Shown here: positions 1-9,499 of the stretch, piece after piece | How the letters are laid out: the number at the start of each line of letters is the position of its first letter | How positions within the stretch are numbered: the first letter of the stretch is position 1 | From: Amycolatopsis sp. NBC_01480 | Lineage (GTDB): Bacteria > Actinomycetota > Actinomycetes > Mycobacteriales > Pseudonocardiaceae | Length of the DNA: 64,000 bases | Assembly (NCBI RefSeq): GCF_036227205.1 | Contig: NZ_CP109442.1 | Location: 868,001 to 932,000, forward strand | Direction: 5' to 3' | Position numbers and translations under genes: made by a program | The notes under the pieces: generated by a model | Database searches by the model: none | Told to the model about the DNA's origin: nothing | What the model saw: the letters and a program-made list of their open reading frames with translations, nothing else

Positions 1-9
1 TCCCACCAC

Positions 10-3000
10 GTGGAACATCGCATCGACCGGGCCTCGCTGCGCCCCGTGTCGTTCGAGTGGTTGCAGCAGCGCACTGACGACATCGCAGTCCGGATCCAGG
101 CACTGCGCGCAGCCATCGACGGCCTCGACACCACCTTCCGCCAAGGCACCGTAGAGATTGCTGACGACCTGGACCGATTCGTCCACGACCTGCGGGAGAT
201 CCTTGACGCCGGAAGGTGCCTCCGGCCCTGGGAGGTCCGCGAGCGCCTCGCCGAACAGGGGCCGCCCGCAACCTCTCCCCGAACGCTGCGGCGCCTGGTG
301 CTCGAACTGAGGAAGCGTCGCCTGCCCGAGGCGCTGCTGGTCACCGGTCTCGGCGCGGAGATCCGCGACATCGTCCAGTGGCTGCGCAATACACGAGCGG
401 ACACTGAAGCCCCCCTGCTCGCCGTCATCGCCGCCGCGGGACAGGGCAAGACGCACCTTGCCGCGCAGATGACCTCACCGAACGACCAGCCCACGGCAGG
501 AGTCTTCATCCAGGGCGGGAACCTGCGCGCTGGCGGAACCCTGAACGACCTCGCGCGAAAGATCCCCGGACTCAAGGTCGACTACTTCGGGGACCTGCTG
601 GAAGCTCTCAACTCAGCCGGTAACCGCGCCGGCTGCCGGATTCCGTTGATCATCGACGGCCTGAACGAGGCCGAACGGCCCTCGGAGTGGAGGACTCTGC
701 TCGCTGGATTGGCACCTGCCCTAGGCGCCTACCCTCACGTGGCGGTGATCGTCACCCTCCGCGAAGTGCGCGCCGACCTGGCCCTCCCGAAGGACACGGT
801 GCGCCTGGAACTGGAGTGGCAGCGCGCGGAAGTCGACGACATCCTCCGCGTCTACTTCCGTCACTACCTGATCAACCCGGCCGGCGCCTGGCTACCGATG
901 GGAGAGCTCCACAACCCGCTCTTCGTCCGCATGTACTGCGAGGCCGCAAATCACGACCGCCGAGAGCCGGTGGGTGTGGAGGCGCTGCCTCAGTCCCTCA
1001 TCGGCGTCTTCGAGTTGTATCGCGAGGGCGTGGTCGAGCGGCTGGCCCAGGATCCGGCTCGCATCCCGGTGCCGGCCGACCAGATTAAGCGCCGCCTCAC
1101 GGCTCTGGCGAGACACATGTGGACGGACAACGTCCGCCGGCTTCCGTTCGACGAAGCGCGAAGAATCCTTGACGTCGACCAGCCGAACTGGGACGAAAGC
1201 CTGCTCCGGCGTCTCGTAGAGGAGGGAGTGATCTTCCGCGAGGAGGTCAGAGGTTCCGACGACACTGAGTGCGGCTTCGTTTTTGACCGCCTCGCTGGAT
1301 ACTTGATCGCCGACGCGATCCTGGAGCGTATTACCCCCGCGGACGTCAACGAGAAGCTCGCGGAAGAATCTCTCTGGCAGTTCCTCCTGGGGGACCAAGT
1401 GCACCCCCTCGGCGACGACATCCTCATTGGCCTCATCTCTCTGGTGCCACGCCGCTTCACCCGGCACCACCTGTGGCGCGTCGCCCCGGATGAGCACCGT
1501 TCGTTTGTGCTCGCTCAGGAACTCACCACCGAGTCGGACTTTCTCGACAACGAGACCGTCGACGCGCTTGCAAACGCGCTCGTTACCGCACGCCCCGGCG
1601 AGAGGAAGGGCCGACCAGCATTCGGCCGTCTGTGGGAGATCCGCAGCTCGGCCCCGCACCGCCTGAATGCTGTATTTCTCGACCGTGTCCTGCGTCAGCT
1701 GCCCCTTCCCAAACGTGACCTGCGATGGAGCGAATGGGCTCGGAACCAGGCTTCAGACCGCCTAACGGCAGATGTGGAACTAGCGATCGACAGGTGGTCC
1801 GGAAGCAGCGACCGCGCCGAGAGCGACGACCTGGACGCACTGGCCATTGCTTGGCTGCTGACTTCCACGGACACGAGCATGCGGGACCTGGCGACGAAAG
1901 CCCTGCAGCGCTACGGTCGGCCAGAACCCAAGCGGCTGTTCGACCTGGCCACCCGGATGCTCGATATCGACGACCCGTATGTCATCGAACGGGTCGTCGG
2001 CGCAGCGTTCGGCGCCGTCAGCGCCCATCAGATGCCCGACCCCGGCGGGCCGCTCGAAAGCGCGTTGCGGGGCTGGCTGGTGCAGCTGCGCGATCGCTTC
2101 CTCGACGGGACCACACCCACGTCGCACGAGCAACTGCGCGGCCACATCCGGGCCACCTACGAGTTCGCCGGCACCCTCCATCCCGCTGCCGTCCCGGATC
2201 AGGTCGACGCCTTCGCGCTGACGTTCGCCGCCGCAGCGGCGGCCGAGGTGATGGAGGACGACGACCCCAATGCCGAGGAGTGCGACCGTACTTTCGGCAT
2301 GGACTTCGAAAACTACATCATCGGGGGTGCCATCAACGGCAGGGGCAACTACGACTTCGACCACCCCGAGTATCGCCAGGCCCGCGCCGAGGTCATGGGC
2401 CGCGTTTGGGAGCTTGGCTGGCGCCGTGAGGATTTCGGCAGCGTTGACGAGTCCATTGCCGCGGACGCCGAGCGGCGCTACGGATCCAAAAGGAAGGTTG
2501 AGCGGTACGGTAAGAAGTACGGTTGGATCGCCTACCACGAGATGGTCGGCCGCCTCGTGGATGTCGGTCGCGCACCGGCCTCCTTCGGTGAAGCAGAACG
2601 CTTGATGCCCGACATCGACCCGACCTTCCCCGACGAGCCCCCGGTAGCACCCATGCCCCTTCCGCTGTGGGCGCCCGTGGAGCCCACTAACGACCAGACC
2701 TGGCTCACCTCAGGGACGGTGGCCGTCTCCGACCAGCTGTGGTCACCCGAGGAGATCCACGGAGTGGACGGCGGCTGGCTTCTGGTCGAGGGATATCTGG
2801 ACCACCGCCGCGATGGACGGGAGGTGTTCGGGTTCTTCCGAACCCTCGTGCTGGAGCAGGAGGACGCTGAACCCGCCCAACAGCTCGCCAGTGAGCAACA
2901 GTATCTCGGGAACGACTTCTTCCCTCGGCTGCCGATGGTCCGCGACGTGCTGGCCGCTGAGATGCCGTGGAGCCCCCGGTTCGAGCTGACCTTCGACGAC

Positions 3001-3438
3001 AATGCCCCGGGCGCCTTCTCGCGCCGCGCTCTGTGCCGCGACTGGCAGGACGACGGCATCAGGTTCGACCAGGTCGCCGTGGATTTCACCCCCGACAGCA
3101 CTTCGGAGGTCGGGCTCGGCGGGGGCTACGACGTGCCGTCGTTCGAGTTCGCCGCCCGATTCGGACTACGCCAGTTGCCCGGCACCGTGGACCTCGTGAG
3201 CCTGGACGGCCGACGTGCCTCCGCCACCTTCCGTGCGGACAAACCCTGGCGCGGCCATCTGCTCTTTCTGCGCCGCGATCTTGTCGAGGACTTCGCCGAT
3301 GATCGCCGGATTATGCAGGTGGCTTGGGGCGAGCGTCAGGTGGCCACCGATTGGAACTCTGTTCCTTCCTGGATGCGCGCGGCGTACCGCAGCTACGCCC
3401 ATGTATGGCGGAACATCCGAATGCTTGGATCGGATTAG
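10..3438 (+). CDS. NACHT/STAND-like P-loop NTPase, 5' end uncertain
   Basis: Large protein of at least 1142 residues. A Walker A motif (AAAGQGKTH) lies at about residues 141-149 and a Walker B of the NACHT type (IPLIIDGLNEA) at about 211-221, followed by a long helical C-terminal half without transmembrane segments. This order fits STAND NTPases, which use a C-terminal sensor to trigger an N-terminal effector; several act in phage defence. The GTG at position 10 is the first start inside the window, but the frame is open to base 1, so an N-terminal effector domain may be missing. The gene converges on the nuclease-like gene that follows. No effector domain is visible in the part present, so the defence role is inference. 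Confidence 0.75.
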   Translation: MEHRIDRASLRPVSFEWLQQRTDDIAVRIQALRAAIDGLDTTFRQGTVEIADDLDRFVHDLREILDAGRCLRPWEVRERLAEQGPPATSPRTLRRLVLELRKRRLPEALLVTGLGAEIRDIVQWLRNTRADTEAPLLAVIAAAGQGKTHLAAQMTSPNDQPTAGVFIQGGNLRAGGTLNDLARKIPGLKVDYFGDLLEALNSAGNRAGCRIPLIIDGLNEAERPSEWRTLLAGLAPALGAYPHVAVIVTLREVRADLALPKDTVRLELEWQRAEVDDILRVYFRHYLINPAGAWLPMGELHNPLFVRMYCEAANHDRREPVGVEALPQSLIGVFELYREGVVERLAQDPARIPVPADQIKRRLTALARHMWTDNVRRLPFDEARRILDVDQPNWDESLLRRLVEEGVIFREEVRGSDDTECGFVFDRLAGYLIADAILERITPADVNEKLAEESLWQFLLGDQVHPLGDDILIGLISLVPRRFTRHHLWRVAPDEHRSFVLAQELTTESDFLDNETVDALANALVTARPGERKGRPAFGRLWEIRSSAPHRLNAVFLDRVLRQLPLPKRDLRWSEWARNQASDRLTADVELAIDRWSGSSDRAESDDLDALAIAWLLTSTDTSMRDLATKALQRYGRPEPKRLFDLATRMLDIDDPYVIERVVGAAFGAVSAHQMPDPGGPLESALRGWLVQLRDRFLDGTTPTSHEQLRGHIRATYEFAGTLHPAAVPDQVDAFALTFAAAAAAEVMEDDDPNAEECDRTFGMDFENYIIGGAINGRGNYDFDHPEYRQARAEVMGRVWELGWRREDFGSVDESIAADAERRYGSKRKVERYGKKYGWIAYHEMVGRLVDVGRAPASFGEAERLMPDIDPTFPDEPPVAPMPLPLWAPVEPTNDQTWLTSGTVAVSDQLWSPEEIHGVDGGWLLVEGYLDHRRDGREVFGFFRTLVLEQEDAEPAQQLASEQQYLGNDFFPRLPMVRDVLAAEMPWSPRFELTFDDNAPGAFSRRALCRDWQDDGIRFDQVAVDFTPDSTSEVGLGGGYDVPSFEFAARFGLRQLPGTVDLVSLDGRRASATFRADKPWRGHLLFLRRDLVEDFADDRRIMQVAWGERQVATDWNSVPSWMRAAYRSYAHVWRNIRMLGSD

Positions 3439-3540
3439 CGCTGCGAAGTGAGCCATCCGGAGGTCCGGATAATCAGACGTACACTCACCGTCGGTTATCG
3501 AAGAACTGCCTTCTACAGACAGAACCGGGCGTGGTTCGGC

Positions 3541-6500
3541 CTACAGATCATAAGTTGAGGTCAAAGGGTCGGGGTCTGAATCCTTGCCCAGCACCGCAGC
3601 CAGTCGGTCAAGCACAGTAGAGGCTACCCTCGGATGAGCGATGAAGGCTGCGGGCTCAACCCAGCGTGTGACAAGCAGTGGAACGACGCGCCACGGAAGA
3701 TCGTCTTCTACCCCACAGGCTTTGGCTGCTTGTCGGGCGTGCTCGCCGATCACATCAGCCTTTGACAGCAGTTTGGCAACGTGCCCGTCGCCTTTAACGA
3801 AGCTCCTGATGTGCCGGAACAGCGCAGGTGGCGAGTATGCTGCTTGCGGATCCTTGATCTCGCACACCCACAGACGGCAATGTTCGACGTCGGCCACCAA
3901 CAGGTCGATTTCGCCGGCCTGCGCCGGGATGCCCGCCCTCACCGCATCTCCCTGGGTGAAACGAAATCGGCGAGGTAGTCCGAGGTTGTTGACGACCGAC
4001 GAAACTTCGTCCTCCAGTTCGTTGTTCTGCTGTTGTCGTCGGCGCTGCATGAGGTTGAGCAGGTGTTGGGGTAATGCGCGCAGGGGAGGAAGGCGACTGT
4101 CCATCAGGTACGTGACGTACGCGGTGAGGCCTGCATGGGCGATCCAGGGACCAATCAACACCACGCCGTTGACCATGGGCAGGGGCCGAAGCGGCAATCG
4201 ATCAGGTCGATCTTCCAGGTCAGCGACCTGCTCAGCGCTCAAGGGTTCCAGAGTCTCGCGGTCAAGTGTCAGCGTTTCGAGAGCGGCGTTCACTTCGGTA
4301 TCGGGTAGCCGACTCCAGGCCGTTGCGTCGGCCACCAACGCTCCCGGCTCTACTCGGGCCAGCCCGTCGTTACCGACAGGCCAGGCTTGCGCCGTGTGCA
4401 AGACGGCTCGGATGGCGTCCAGGCCGGTGCCCGTCGCGCCACGCAACCCATCGTCGGCTTGACGGAGGATCTCGTCGGCGACGTCATGAAAAGGTGCGAA
4501 CGGCTGCGGCGATCGCTCTGTCACGTATATGGGCATCCGCTGTCTGTCTCCCGGCTCGGCGGCCGGGCTTGCGGCACGCGCCAGGAAAACCTGCTGGTCA
4601 CGGCGAGCGCGTGAGTACGCGTCGTGATCGAAGCCCTGGCTGGCGAGGTCGGCGTCGGCATCATTCGGTTCGTCGGTGAAGGCGAATACTCCGTCGGCGA
4701 TGAGAACCGCGAAGTCCGAGAGATGCTGGTCGGCAGTGCGGATGCGCGTCGCCGTACTCAGCACGAGATCAGCCAGCGCTACAAGGTCAGCGACATCGAG
4801 GACGTCTGCGTCTCGATCCCCACCTGGGGGGTAGGCCAGGACGTACTCGAACAGGACCTCGAGCGGACGCGTCGCCGCCGCGCCTTCCTCGGCTGCGAGC
4901 GCGTGCTCGATCCAGTTGTCTGCGAACGGGCCGGCGAGCGAGCGGGCGATAGTGGCCTGCTCCACGAATCGCGTTGCATAGGCGGCATTGAGCCGGCGTA
5001 GAACCTCATCCACAAGGCTCGGACGGTAGGTACGGGCGCGAGCGACGAGAGCGTCTTCCAGCGCCTGCAACAGGTGCTCACGGCACACCTGGACAGCGGA
5101 TTCGCCGGTGTAGCTACCGGACGGTATGCCGCGCTGACGCACGGTCCGTGCCACAGCCTCGATTGCCCGCATCCTCATGTGAGGACCGCGTGGCAGCGCA
5201 TCCGGCTCAGGCAGGGCCGGAGTATCGGACTCGACGAATGCCACAGTCGTTACTGGCGGGCAGGAATCCCACGCAGCGGAAAACTCCTCGCGGGAGAGGC
5301 CGGGTACGTCGCCGCGGGCTTGCCGCAACCGTGCTACGGCCTCGTACAGTGCAAAGCCGAGTGCACTGTGCCCCTCCAGGCCGTCGCCCTGAAACAGTGA
5401 CATCGCCTCCGGGACAATGCCGATCTCGATGACTGCACGATCCGCAGACATCCCGACGCGATACGGAACGCCTGCGATTTCTTGATCGTGCACCGATGCC
5501 GCTTCGGGCAGCAGACGAAGTGCCAGGCTGAGCGGAACGCGGTCACCTAAGTTCAGGTGCGACGAGATTGCCGCGGCGCGACCTACCGTGACACGTACCC
5601 CGTCGGCGAATCCGAACAGCGCATCCGGGCTCATGCCAAGTTGCTCGGCCTCGCCGAGGAATGCGTAGATCACGATGCCCGGATCTCGGCGTACCAACAA
5701 GGCGATGCCGTCTCCGCGATCGAACAGGTCTGCCTCATCGCCGTCCTGGCTCAGTCGCGCGACCGGCCACCCGACGGAGGCAGGTACGGCCGCGTCGGAC
5801 AAGAGCTGCTCAATCGGTTCCCAAGCCGCGGCTCGCGCCCACGGCAGATCGTCGGGTTGGTCGTACCGCTCCTCCCAGACGCCATCGAAGTCAACGGGTG
5901 GGACGAGGTAGCCGCGGCGTCGCCACACCGACCACGCATCCAGGACGTCATCCAGGAAGAGCGGCGTCTCTGAATCTGGCCGATAGAGATCGTCCAGGAA
6001 GCAGGCGAGCAGAATCTGATCACCCTGGGCGTCCGCAAGGATCTCGACAAGTTCCTCGACGTGCAGCCGGACCGTATCGGTGATCTGTTGAGCGGCGAGC
6101 ACGGCCGGCCCGCCGTAGATCACGAGCCGCACAGGCGGCCGAACCTTCTCAGGTCGATCTGCAGATTCCCGTGCCCAGCGGTAGTCCGCCCAATCCAAGG
6201 CGAGCCCCAGATCCCCCGAGCCCAGGCCGCTCACGATCACCGTCGCGTGCCGCGGTCCCTGCACCACTTCTGGATCCAGCAGCCGACCGCGAACCTGCTC
6301 GGTGCGTCGCCGCGCCTCACCCCGGACGACGGCGGATACCGGTTCGTCTGGAGGCATCACCCACCGGGCCTCGATCGATGAGGCGGCATCATCGACCGCC
6401 TCCTCGGTCAACTCCACTGCCGTGTGACCCATAAGTACCCGAACAACCCGCCGCTGAACGACCGCGTTAAGCCGATGATGGGACAACGCCGACTCCGCCG

Positions 6501-7428
6501 CCTGATCGGCCAACTCCCGGGTCGCCGCCGCCAACGTAGCCATGGTCAGCGCTGCTGGCACAAACACGCTTCGGGAGCCACCGTCGACCACCAGAGTCGG
6601 CCCCAATGCCGGCTCAGTCGGCCGAGACGCCACTTTGATCGCGGATGCAGGGCGGGTCAACCACGTCAACGCCGCCGCCGCCCGCGCTGGGTAGCGACAC
6701 TCCGTAACCAACTCCTCCGGACCAACAGCCATCCCGTCCCGCACGACCGCGATTTCCGCCTCGCTGACGACCGGCTCGGCCGCTTCCCAGAAAGCAGGCC
6801 CGTCAGGCCGCGCCCCGGGCCACGCAGGGGCGAGAGCCGAGACCAGCTTGTCGGAGTGCCCGAGGACCACTTCCATCACATCGGCCAACCCGAACCCTCG
6901 AACCGGCACCAACACGGGATCTATCACCGCTGCGGTCATCGACACTGACCGGAGAAACACCTGTGGATGAACGTGGTCACCTGGATGCACCCGCAGCCGG
7001 CGACCAGCGATCTCATGTCGAACGATCGACCGCGCGTCCACCGCCGCGAAGTAGCCGTTGGAGACCCGATCAGGCGCCGCCCGAACTGCCTGCTCCACAA
7101 GGCCGACGAGATCGGACGATGTCGCCTCTACGCTGCCGCGGGGTGGTAGACGAACGGCACGCGCCCACAACAGCAGCAGCTGCCTCTCCCACAAACGACA
7201 GACCGGAGAGTCGATGGCTGCACCCAACAGCGCCAACACGGACTCGGCTTCGTAGTTCGCCAGAACACGATCAATCAGACGCCAACGTACGCCGCCACCC
7301 CGCGGTACCACGCCCGTGCGCCTGCCGGATTGCCCTCGTCGCGCCGCCCCCTCGACCATTTGACCGTCCCATTTAGATCTCGCTGCGTTCTGGCTGGACA
7401 TCCTAGGCCGTTGGCCCCGCCCCAGCAT
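3541..7428 (-). CDS. Very large protein with C-terminal PD-(D/E)xK nuclease-like domain
   Basis: A protein of up to 1295 residues with no family I recognise over most of its length. Near the C-terminus the pattern GEIDLLV followed by LWVCEIKD (Asp about 1175, Glu about 1190, Lys about 1192) matches the catalytic signature of PD-(D/E)xK nucleases, with helical sequence after it as is usual for that fold. The remainder looks soluble and mixed alpha/beta. The start is uncertain: ATG at 7428, 7401 or 7359, or GTG at 7287 just before VRWRLIDRVL, are all possible and none has a strong ribosome site. It is convergent with the upstream STAND-type NTPase with about 100 bp between the stops, an arrangement typical of defence-island cargo. 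Function beyond a probable nuclease is unknown. Confidence 0.7.
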   Translation of the reverse strand: MLGRGQRPRMSSQNAARSKWDGQMVEGAARRGQSGRRTGVVPRGGGVRWRLIDRVLANYEAESVLALLGAAIDSPVCRLWERQLLLLWARAVRLPPRGSVEATSSDLVGLVEQAVRAAPDRVSNGYFAAVDARSIVRHEIAGRRLRVHPGDHVHPQVFLRSVSMTAAVIDPVLVPVRGFGLADVMEVVLGHSDKLVSALAPAWPGARPDGPAFWEAAEPVVSEAEIAVVRDGMAVGPEELVTECRYPARAAAALTWLTRPASAIKVASRPTEPALGPTLVVDGGSRSVFVPAALTMATLAAATRELADQAAESALSHHRLNAVVQRRVVRVLMGHTAVELTEEAVDDAASSIEARWVMPPDEPVSAVVRGEARRRTEQVRGRLLDPEVVQGPRHATVIVSGLGSGDLGLALDWADYRWARESADRPEKVRPPVRLVIYGGPAVLAAQQITDTVRLHVEELVEILADAQGDQILLACFLDDLYRPDSETPLFLDDVLDAWSVWRRRGYLVPPVDFDGVWEERYDQPDDLPWARAAAWEPIEQLLSDAAVPASVGWPVARLSQDGDEADLFDRGDGIALLVRRDPGIVIYAFLGEAEQLGMSPDALFGFADGVRVTVGRAAAISSHLNLGDRVPLSLALRLLPEAASVHDQEIAGVPYRVGMSADRAVIEIGIVPEAMSLFQGDGLEGHSALGFALYEAVARLRQARGDVPGLSREEFSAAWDSCPPVTTVAFVESDTPALPEPDALPRGPHMRMRAIEAVARTVRQRGIPSGSYTGESAVQVCREHLLQALEDALVARARTYRPSLVDEVLRRLNAAYATRFVEQATIARSLAGPFADNWIEHALAAEEGAAATRPLEVLFEYVLAYPPGGDRDADVLDVADLVALADLVLSTATRIRTADQHLSDFAVLIADGVFAFTDEPNDADADLASQGFDHDAYSRARRDQQVFLARAASPAAEPGDRQRMPIYVTERSPQPFAPFHDVADEILRQADDGLRGATGTGLDAIRAVLHTAQAWPVGNDGLARVEPGALVADATAWSRLPDTEVNAALETLTLDRETLEPLSAEQVADLEDRPDRLPLRPLPMVNGVVLIGPWIAHAGLTAYVTYLMDSRLPPLRALPQHLLNLMQRRRQQQNNELEDEVSSVVNNLGLPRRFRFTQGDAVRAGIPAQAGEIDLLVADVEHCRLWVCEIKDPQAAYSPPALFRHIRSFVKGDGHVAKLLSKADVIGEHARQAAKACGVEDDLPWRVVPLLVTRWVEPAAFIAHPRVASTVLDRLAAVLGKDSDPDPLTSTYDL

Positions 7429-7696
7429 GTTCTCCGGCCGACTGGGAACGACCCGGCCGGACGCTCAGAACACGTGGGGCGGCGGTTCCGCCAGACAGAA
7501 TGACAGGGGCGCCGGCCAGATAGATCATGCGACGTCTGCTTGTGACCGGTCGAGGGCTCAACACCTGACAATTGGGCGGTCGGGTGTTGTCCTGCGCGCC
7601 CGAGGCCATGGCCGCGTGGAACCCGTTCCGCAAGGAAGGACGGCGCCGCTGAGAACGGCGCAGACGAGCACCAGAACTCCAGTATCCTAGACGGCT

Positions 7697-7981
7697 ATGG
7701 AAGCTGAGAGGTTCCCTTCGCCGCCTTTCCCTGCTCCGGACTCACCCGTTCTGGGCATGATCATCGAAGGTGCCCTGGCGGCCTACGAGTCGGGCGAAGC
7801 GGACGTCCGGGTCGCCGTAACGCATGCAGCGGTGCATGCCTGGTACGAAGGCCACCTCCAAGGCGAGGACGCTTGCCCAGGATGCAACTTCCGAGGTGAC
7901 TTGCCCAAGCAGCACTGGAAAGGCGCGGACAACCGCGACGACTTCGCTGGCCAGCATTGGAACAGGGAACCGCCCCAGTAA
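7697..7981 (+). CDS. Small CxxC hypothetical protein
   Basis: A 94-residue acidic soluble protein with a central helix (VTHAAVHAWYEGHLQGE) followed directly by CPGC and a polar His/Trp-rich tail. The single CxxC could bind metal or be redox active. The ATG at 7697 has no clear ribosome site and the gene may be leaderless. I recognise no named family; similar small HAWYEGH..CPGC proteins are my recollection from actinomycete integrative elements, which would fit its position beside the DUF2637-like gene and the att site. It stands alone with about 180-270 bp of empty sequence on each side. Confidence 0.55.
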   Translation: MEAERFPSPPFPAPDSPVLGMIIEGALAAYESGEADVRVAVTHAAVHAWYEGHLQGEDACPGCNFRGDLPKQHWKGADNRDDFAGQHWNREPPQ

Positions 7982-8164
7982 TGACGTGAGACCGTGCCCT
8001 CAGGACATGGCTACGGGTGACGCTGGCCGCGTTGCAGTTCGACGACGTTCAAAACCCCGCCGACCTGACCGGGTTGTGGCCGCCGCACTCAGCAACCGGC
8101 CAGACGGTGGTGACCACTCGCTGCCGTGACGCCGCGCTGGCGGACGTCTGAGTAACCATCAATG

Positions 8165-8830
8165 TCATGCGGAAATACTCCGCTCGGCACGCACCAGCCT
8201 CACGAGCGTTCGCGACCGCTCCGCGCCTACCCCCAACGCCTTCCTGAGGTTCTCAGCAGAGACCGGACGCTGGTGACGCTCACGATGCCGTTGATCCTCC
8301 TGCCGCGCCCGCTCCAGCAACTCGTCATCTACGCTCGCATCCCCTGGCTCTTCCGCAGAAGTGCCGTCAGAGTCGCCGGTGTGCGGCTGCGCCATCCTGG
8401 TCGACCCCCCAGCTGCTTGTACATCGGCCAGCGCCTGCAGCAGAACCGGCCCAACCTCCGCCCAGCCGATCAGCAGCAACGGACCCACCGCATCGAACAA
8501 TGCCTTTCCCACTTCGCCGACGATCAAGGGCTCGGCAACGTTCAACGCCAAGGTCACCACGCTCGACGCCAGCAACAGGCGGCGAGCCGGCCGGATCACG
8601 ACATCAGGGGCACCCCGCAACGACAGATACCGAATCGCGATCAGCAACCCGACCACGGACAGGTCCACCGCAGGCGCCACCAACGGCGCAACCCACACCG
8701 GCACCCCCAGCCGAAGAGCCAAAGTGAACACGTTCCCGAAACCGAAGAGGAAAGTCAGACCCACGATGATCCCCACGATCAGCGTGACCGCCGACAGCAC
8801 CGGATCGCGACCCTCGCTCGGGCTCCTCAC
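8165..8830 (-). CDS. DUF2637-like multi-pass membrane protein (element-associated)
   Basis: A 221-residue protein with about four transmembrane helices in the first 130 residues (AVTLIVGIIVGLTFLFGFG, VAPLVAPAVDLSVVGLLIA, LLLASSVVTLALNVAEPL, VGPLLLIGWAEVGPVLLQAL), then a charged soluble tail (DELLERARQEDQRHRERH) ending in a helix-turn-helix-like stretch (SAENLRKALGVGAERSRTLV). This layout is that of DUF2637/Spd-like proteins of actinomycete conjugative integrative elements and plasmids, which help spread DNA between hyphae or carry a replication-linked HTH. The family call is from pattern recognition. It reads toward the defence-like genes and ends near the tRNA-Lys att fragment. The GTG at 8830 is taken as start; a later GTG near VLSAV is possible. 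Confidence 0.6.
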   Translation of the reverse strand: MRSPSEGRDPVLSAVTLIVGIIVGLTFLFGFGNVFTLALRLGVPVWVAPLVAPAVDLSVVGLLIAIRYLSLRGAPDVVIRPARRLLLASSVVTLALNVAEPLIVGEVGKALFDAVGPLLLIGWAEVGPVLLQALADVQAAGGSTRMAQPHTGDSDGTSAEEPGDASVDDELLERARQEDQRHRERHQRPVSAENLRKALGVGAERSRTLVRLVRAERSISA

Positions 8831-9033
8831 GACAACCGGCCTCCCGCCGAGCCCTTACCGGAACCCGCGCCCAACCTGCACGAATACCTCGACAGAATCC
8901 GGCACGGACGTGCCCGAGAAGTGCCCGAGAGGTCGCGCACACGATGACAGGGACCGGTATCGTCTGACACATGTGATGGCCCGCGACCAGTCGAAAAGGT
9001 CTTGTTCGTCATCACTCGACACCATCCGACAGC

Positions 9034-9089
9034 GAGAGCAGCGAACTCTTAACCAGCGGGTTCGGGGTTCGAGTCCCTGATGGCGCACC
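9034..9089 (+). other. tRNA-Lys(CTT) 3' fragment / att core
   Basis: The bases match the 3' half of an actinobacterial tRNA-Lys: anticodon loop with CTT (ACTCTTAACC), variable region, T-arm (CGGGG-TTCGAGT-CCCTG) and the acceptor strand ATGGCGC. The 5' half does not fold: the expected GCGCCAT acceptor strand is absent and the D-arm is short and mismatched, so this is not an intact tRNA gene. It is best read as an attachment core left by integration, sitting inside the integrase 3' end. Confidence 0.75.
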
Positions 9090-9095
9090 CTCACT

Positions 9096-9133
9096 CCCCA
9101 GGTCACTTAAAACCGTGGCCTGGGGTTTTGTGT
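9096..9133 (+). terminator. Rho-independent terminator after the tRNA-Lys fragment
   Basis: The stem CCCCAGG (9096-9102) pairs with CCTGGGG (9119-9125) and is followed by TTTTGTGTTTT. It directly follows the tRNA-Lys 3' end, so it probably came along with the att core. Confidence 0.65.
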
Positions 9134-9499
9134 TTTCTGGAAGGCTTTCTTCCGCTTTGTGACTGTCCACAATGGTCGGTGACGCGCCCGAGACGAGCCC
9201 GAGCCGTCGCGTAGCCGTCCGCGGGATGATCTTGGCTGTAGCCTCGGCTGCGGCGAGAGCGACTTCGGGCAGCACGGTGGTATAGGTGTCGGCGGTCACG
9301 GTGATCGACGAGTGCCGGAGCATGTTCTGCACCGTCTTCATGTCCGCACCAGCCGCGAGTGCCAACGTCGCCGCACCATGGCGAAGGTCATGCAACCGGA
9401 TCGGCGGCAACCCTGTGGGTGCCGAAAATTACATCCACGCATGTCAAACGGCATGTCTGTACTCATGGAGGACTCCGCCGAGTCGGTCCTGCCGGCGTA

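Larger units (their letters stand above)
9012..9425 (-). pseudogene. Tyrosine integrase, C-terminal fragment
   Basis: The readable 132 residues are the catalytic C-terminus of a phage-type tyrosine recombinase: HDLRHG (H-x-x-R), LRHSSI and the nucleophile region TADTYTTV. The tail (SGTRTPNPLVKSS) is the hallmark of integrases whose 3' end overlaps a tRNA attachment core, and that core lies inside the frame at 9034-9089. Upstream, the frame hits a TAA about 17 bases before the first possible start (TTG near 9410), exactly where the next insertion sequence begins. The N-terminal arm-binding and core-binding domains and the first catalytic Arg are therefore gone. This is a dead integrase that marks the end of an integrated element. 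Confidence 0.8.

Noticed and set aside
9034..9089. Intact tRNA-Lys gene
   Set aside because: Only the 3' half fits; the 5' acceptor strand and D-arm do not pair and the distance to the anticodon is too short.
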